From the NCBI RefSeq assembly GCF_900113675.1, contig NZ_FOQE01000010.1, positions 1 through 64,000 of the forward strand: DNA of 64,000 nt, given 5' to 3'. Shown in pieces: positions 60,710 through 64,000 of this stretch. Source of the stretch: Pisciglobus halotolerans (lineage in GTDB: Bacteria > Bacillota > Bacilli > Lactobacillales > Carnobacteriaceae). The translations under genes and the position numbers were made by a program. Below the pieces are notes generated by a model that searched no databases, was not told where the DNA came from, and saw only the letters and a list, made by a program, of their open reading frames with translations. Position 1 is the first letter of the stretch. Each line of letters begins with the position of its first letter.

Positions 60710-62431
60710 TTACTTTGTATATTCCTCAACTAAAGCTACAACTTCATCAGCAGTGTCGCATTCATTGATTGCTTTATCTGCTAACTCAGCCATATCTTTT
60801 GTGCTTAGACGTTTCATCAAGCTGCGTGTTTTCAAGATGCTTGAAGCACTCATAGAAAACTCGTCTAGTCCTAAACCAAGCAATAATGGAACAGCTGTTT
60901 GATCGCCGGCCATTTCTCCACACATTCCAGCCCATTTTCCTTCATGGTGAGCAGCGTCAATGACGTTTTTCACTAAACGTAAGATGGATGGATTGTATGG
61001 TTGGTAAAGGTAAGATACTTGCTGATTCATACGGTCTGCTGCCATGGTGTATTGAATCAAATCATTTGTTCCAATACTGAAGAAGTCAACTTCCTTAGCA
61101 AATTTATCTGCCAAGACAGCTGCTGCTGGAATTTCGATCATGATCCCAATTTGAAGGTCTTCAGAAACTTCTACACCTTCATTGACCAATTTTTCTTTTT
61201 CTTCCATTAGCATAGCTTTCGCTTCGCGGAATTCTTTTAACGTAGCGATCATTGGGAACATGATCCGCAACGTACCATATGCAGAAGCACGTAACAATGC
61301 CCGCAATTGGGTTCTGAACATATCAGGTTCTGCTAAGCAGATACGAATAGCACGGTAACCTAAGAAAGGATTCATTTCTTTAGGAAGATCCAAATAAGGT
61401 AATTCTTTGTCCCCACCGATATCCATTGTCCGAACAACAACTGGACGATCGCCCATTCCTTCTAAAACAGCTTTGTAAGCTTGGAATTGGTCTTCTTCGG
61501 TCGGGAATTCATTTGAATCCATATAAAGAAACTCTGTCCGATACAAACCAACTGCTTCGGCACCGTTATTGTTTACACCATCTAAATCTTTTGGTGTACC
61601 AATATTTGCTGCCAACTCAACATGTTTGCCATCAGCCGTAACTGTTTCTTCATTTTTTAATTTATCCCATTCAGCTCTTTGATCAGCGAAAGTTTTCGCT
61701 TTTTGTTCATATTTTTGAACATCATTTTCATCGGGTTGAATAAGTACATCTCCTTCTAAGCCGTCTACAATGACCATTTCGTCATTTTTAACACTTGAAG
61801 TGATGTTTTTTGATCCGACGATAGCCGGAATTTCTAAAGATCTTGCCATAATAGCAGAGTGAGAAGTTCTTCCGCCGATGTCTGTTACAAATCCTTTGAC
61901 ATAATCACGGTTTAACTGAGCTGTATCACTAGGAGTCAAGTCATGCGCAATAATAACCACTTCTTCGTCGATCGTTGAAGGGTTTGGCAATTTTACTCCT
62001 AGTAAGTGACTGATTACGCGTTTACGAACATCTCTGATATCAGCTGCTCGTTCTTGCATGTAAGGATTGTCTTCCATGGCTTCAAAAATACCGATAAACA
62101 TATCGGTTGCTTCCTGCAAGGCACTTTCAGCGTTGACCTTATTGTCTTTAATATTGCTTTCAATTGTTTGGATCAACTCTGGATCAGATAGAACCATCGC
62201 ATGTGCATCAAAAACTTGCGCTGCTTCTTCTCCCAAAGTTTTAACAGCATTCGCACGGATACTTTCCAGTTCATCTTTTGCGTTGCTGATTGCTTCTTGT
62301 AGACGAGCAACTTCAGATTCTGAATCTTCAACTGATTCTTTGGTAAAAGATAAATCTGGTTCAACGAGCATATAGGCTTTCGCGATTGCTATTCCGTCAC
62401 TTGCTGCGATCCCAGTTAATTTTTCTACCAT
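60710..62431 (-). CDS. ptsI: Phosphoenolpyruvate-protein phosphotransferase (PTS enzyme I)
   Basis: It takes phosphate from PEP and passes it to HPr, driving all PTS sugar uptake. The 573-residue protein has the active-site His191 in [13 protein letters not shown] and PEP-binding segments [18 protein letters not shown] and [15 protein letters not shown]. Its ATG overlaps the ptsH stop (TAATG), so EI and HPr are coupled. Confidence 0.98.
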   Translation of the reverse strand: MVEKLTGIAASDGIAIAKAYMLVEPDLSFTKESVEDSESEVARLQEAISNAKDELESIRANAVKTLGEEAAQVFDAHAMVLSDPELIQTIESNIKDNKVNAESALQEATDMFIGIFEAMEDNPYMQERAADIRDVRKRVISHLLGVKLPNPSTIDEEVVIIAHDLTPSDTAQLNRDYVKGFVTDIGGRTSHSAIMARSLEIPAIVGSKNITSSVKNDEMVIVDGLEGDVLIQPDENDVQKYEQKAKTFADQRAEWDKLKNEETVTADGKHVELAANIGTPKDLDGVNNNGAEAVGLYRTEFLYMDSNEFPTEEDQFQAYKAVLEGMGDRPVVVRTMDIGGDKELPYLDLPKEMNPFLGYRAIRICLAEPDMFRTQLRALLRASAYGTLRIMFPMIATLKEFREAKAMLMEEKEKLVNEGVEVSEDLQIGIMIEIPAAAVLADKFAKEVDFFSIGTNDLIQYTMAADRMNQQVSYLYQPYNPSILRLVKNVIDAAHHEGKWAGMCGEMAGDQTAVPLLLGLGLDEFSMSASSILKTRSLMKRLSTKDMAELADKAINECDTADEVVALVEEYTK

Positions 62432-62697
62432 TACTCAGCTAATCCTTCTTTCTTCATTGTTTCTTCAACGCCTGAGATAGCTTCAGCTTCATCAGCGCCT
62501 TCTGCAGTGATGGTTACGTCAGAACCTTGACCTACGCCAAGAGACATAACGCCCATGATAGATTTCAAGTTAACAGATTTGCCTTTGTATTCAAGGTTGA
62601 TATCTGAGTTGTATTTGCTAGCAGATTGCACCAATAATGTAGCAGGACGTGCGTGGATCCCTGTTTCAGCTATAATATGAAATTCGCGTTTTTCCAT
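62431..62697 (-). CDS. ptsH: Phosphocarrier protein HPr
   Basis: The 88-residue protein has the catalytic His15 in [10 protein letters not shown] and the regulatory Ser46 in [11 protein letters not shown], the site of HPr kinase/phosphorylase. It therefore serves both sugar transport and CcpA-dependent catabolite control. The ATG at 62697 follows AAAGGAG. The leader is AT-rich with no clear promoter beyond a TTGTTA/TGTAAT pair at 18 bp. Confidence 0.98.
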   Translation of the reverse strand: MEKREFHIIAETGIHARPATLLVQSASKYNSDINLEYKGKSVNLKSIMGVMSLGVGQGSDVTITAEGADEAEAISGVEETMKKEGLAE

Positions 62698-62850
62698 AGT
62701 CGAAAATCTCCTTTATGTTTCAATATTTTTTTATAGAATTACATCCATTCATTTTAAGAAATAACAAGCTTTTCTTAAAATAAACTATATAACCCTTTCA
62801 ACTTCTAAGATTACCATTTTTTTGACTTTTCCACAACTATTTTTCTCGAT

Positions 62851-63057
62851 CTATTCCAGTTTTGACTCATTTTCATGAGGTTGGAAATGGTATTCGACAT
62901 CCCCACCACGTTTTGCGTAACCAACAATGGCTTTTTTCTGTGGATGTTTTATCCAACATTCCCGAAAAATCAAAAAATCTTCCTTATGTATCGTCAATTC
63001 TTCAATTTCTCCACTTATAAGAGCATCTAATTGTTTTTCTATTTCTTCTTTTCCCAT
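62851..63057 (-). CDS. Small conserved protein of unknown function
   Basis: The 68-residue protein starts MGKEEIEKQLDALISGEIEE and ends in an acidic tail; the middle, LIFRECWIKHPQKKAIVGYA, is the most protein-like part. It has no membrane segment. The ATG at 63057 follows AAGGG, and the frame is open 13 codons further. It stands between ptsH and clpE, an arrangement I recall from other enterococci, which supports it being real. I do not recognise a family. Confidence 0.7.
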   Translation of the reverse strand: MGKEEIEKQLDALISGEIEELTIHKEDFLIFRECWIKHPQKKAIVGYAKRGGDVEYHFQPHENESKLE

Positions 63058-63160
63058 AGTATTTCCCTTCTTTTGTCCCCATGATGATCGCTTCATTAAC
63101 TATTCTTTTTTTATCCTACACTTTTTGTTTACTTTTTTCTATCTTTTCACAGTAAAATAC

Positions 63161-63189
63161 TTGAAAGTCAAAGTTGGTCAGTGTATAAT
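63161..63189 (+). promoter_or_regulatory. Promoter of clpE
   Basis: TTGAAA, a 17-bp spacer and TATAAT. The spacer and the start region are covered by CtsR-type heptads. Confidence 0.85.
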
Positions 63190-63228
63190 AGTCACATAAG
63201 GTCAGAAAAGGTCAAACGAATATTGACC
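63166..63228 (+). promoter_or_regulatory. CtsR operators of clpE
   Basis: Box 1 (63166-63182) reads AGTCAAAGTTGGTCAGT, a variant, and lies between -35 and -10. Box 2 (63200-63216) reads GGTCAGAAAAGGTCAAA, matching the direct heptad repeat bound by the class III heat-shock repressor CtsR. An inverted half-site TTGACC follows at 63223-63228. Repression of clpE would be released by heat or protein stress. Confidence 0.88.
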
Positions 63229-63276
63229 TTAGAATATGAAACCTGATTTAAGAACTAAGAAAGGTTGTGACAATAG

Positions 63277-64000
63277 ATGTTATGTCAAAACTGTAAACAA
63301 AATGAAGCGACTATCCATCTATATACAAGTGTGAACGGCCGCAAAACTCAAGTTGACTTATGTCAAAATTGCTATCAAAAATTAAAAAACAATCATGAAT
63401 ATGGAATGAATGGAAATCGTAACCCTCAAGATCCATTCGGTTTTGGCGGCTTTGATGATCTATTCCGCTCTTTCCAAGGAAATGCAGGAAGATCCGATGC
63501 TTTCGATCAAACACCTCCTACACAAGGCGGAAGATTTGGTGGCGGACAACAACCTCCTCGTAACAACAAAGGCGGTTTGTTAGATGAATACGGAACTAAC
63601 CTAACCGATCTAGCTCGGACTGGTGCGATCGATCCTGTCATTGGAAGAGACAGAGAAATTGAACGCGTCATTGAGATCCTCAATCGCCGAACTAAAAATA
63701 ATCCTGTGTTGACTGGTGAACCTGGTGTCGGAAAAACAGCAGTTGTTGAAGGTTTAGCACAAAGAATCGTTGATGGAGACGTTCCGCAAAAATTAATGGA
63801 CAAACAAGTGATCCGTTTGGATGTAGTTTCTCTAGTACAAGGGACAGGTATCCGGGGACAATTTGAAGAACGTATGCAACAACTGATGAATGAAGTCAAA
63901 GCCTCCCCTTCCATCATCTTATTTATTGATGAGATTCATGAAATTGTCGGTGCTGGTAGCGCAGAAGGCAGCATGGATGCTGGCAATATCTTGAAACCTG
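63277..64000 (+). CDS. clpE: ATP-dependent Clp unfoldase ClpE, N-terminal part (cut by window edge)
   Basis: A Hsp100 ATPase that feeds proteins to ClpP during stress. The first 241 residues are present: an N-terminal zinc finger (Cys3, Cys6, Cys29, Cys32), a glycine-rich linker (about 55-100), and the first AAA+ domain with Walker A GEPGVGKT (147-154) and Walker [10 protein letters not shown]. The zinc finger distinguishes ClpE from ClpC. ATG at 63277 with AAAGG about 12 nt upstream. The remainder lies outside the window. Confidence 0.96.
   Translation, partial: MLCQNCKQNEATIHLYTSVNGRKTQVDLCQNCYQKLKNNHEYGMNGNRNPQDPFGFGGFDDLFRSFQGNAGRSDAFDQTPPTQGGRFGGGQQPPRNNKGGLLDEYGTNLTDLARTGAIDPVIGRDREIERVIEILNRRTKNNPVLTGEPGVGKTAVVEGLAQRIVDGDVPQKLMDKQVIRLDVVSLVQGTGIRGQFEERMQQLMNEVKASPSIILFIDEIHEIVGAGSAEGSMDAGNILKP

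Noticed and set aside
1-64000. CRISPR arrays, tRNA or rRNA genes, prophage, plasmid or antibiotic-resistance genes
   Set aside because: I saw no regularly spaced repeats, no tRNA-like clover leaf with CCA end, no rRNA sequence and no phage, plasmid or resistance genes; the only mobile DNA is the IS end and the short elements.

Overview
The window is chromosomal DNA from a low-GC Firmicute of the order Lactobacillales, most likely a member of the Enterococcaceae. The evidence is the AT-rich codon use, the Firmicute gene neighbourhoods (radC-mre-min, a complete dcw cluster, rpmF-yceD, nadD-yqeK-rsfS, ptsHI-clpE), the N-terminally extended L27 with its Prp protease, two tRNA-sensing T-box leaders and a class I CtsR-type promoter. 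I cannot name the species. Three things argue against the best-known enterococci: a murE inside the dcw cluster, intact minC and minD, and a decaying mreB. A Tetragenococcus-like or deep-branching Enterococcus-like coccus would fit, but that is inference.

Layout. 1-347 is the right end of an ISL3-type insertion sequence. 499-2727 (-) is ytxK-ackA. 3007-4112 (-) is rplU-prp-rpmA with its promoter and leader. 4552-8389 (-) is the shape and division block: a broken mreB followed by intact mreC, mreD, minC and minD. 8785-14755 (-) holds a cold-shock gene, radC, a HAD phosphatase, folC and T-box-controlled valS. 15091-20071 (-) is tpx, a nifS-like gene with thiI, and ezrA. 20253-21560 (+) is msrC and rpsD with an S4-type leader. 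22029-27949 is a mixed housekeeping and envelope-stress stretch (DUF1054, YueI, mtnN, nudF, xpaC-telA, a GlsB-like protein, a second csp). 28420-31600 (-) is T-box-controlled ileS. 31622-47408 (-) is the whole dcw cluster from mraZ to divIVA. 47998-56394 (-) is DUF3397, rpmF, yceD, tmcAL, a methyltransferase, rsfS, yqeK, nadD, yhbY, yqeH, yqeG and an aspartokinase. 56654-60317 (-) is a YkuJ-like protein, a beta-hydroxyacid dehydrogenase and two glycolipid glycosyltransferases. 60710-63057 (-) is ptsI, ptsH and a small unknown. 63277 to the end (+) is the start of clpE.

Most genes serve ribosome function, tRNA charging, peptidoglycan synthesis and cell division, so this is core genome. The unusual content lies in the spacers. 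Four copies of a short element with ISL3-like termini occur, two with perfect 8-bp target duplications. One of them is 283 bp long, carries an internal highly structured 165-bp segment, and sits inside the terminator of minD. Other points worth attention are the mreB relic, a murE with a DNPR (diaminopimelate-type) motif, a triple 10-bp-spaced motif upstream of mraZ, and tandem repeats over the ftsA promoter.
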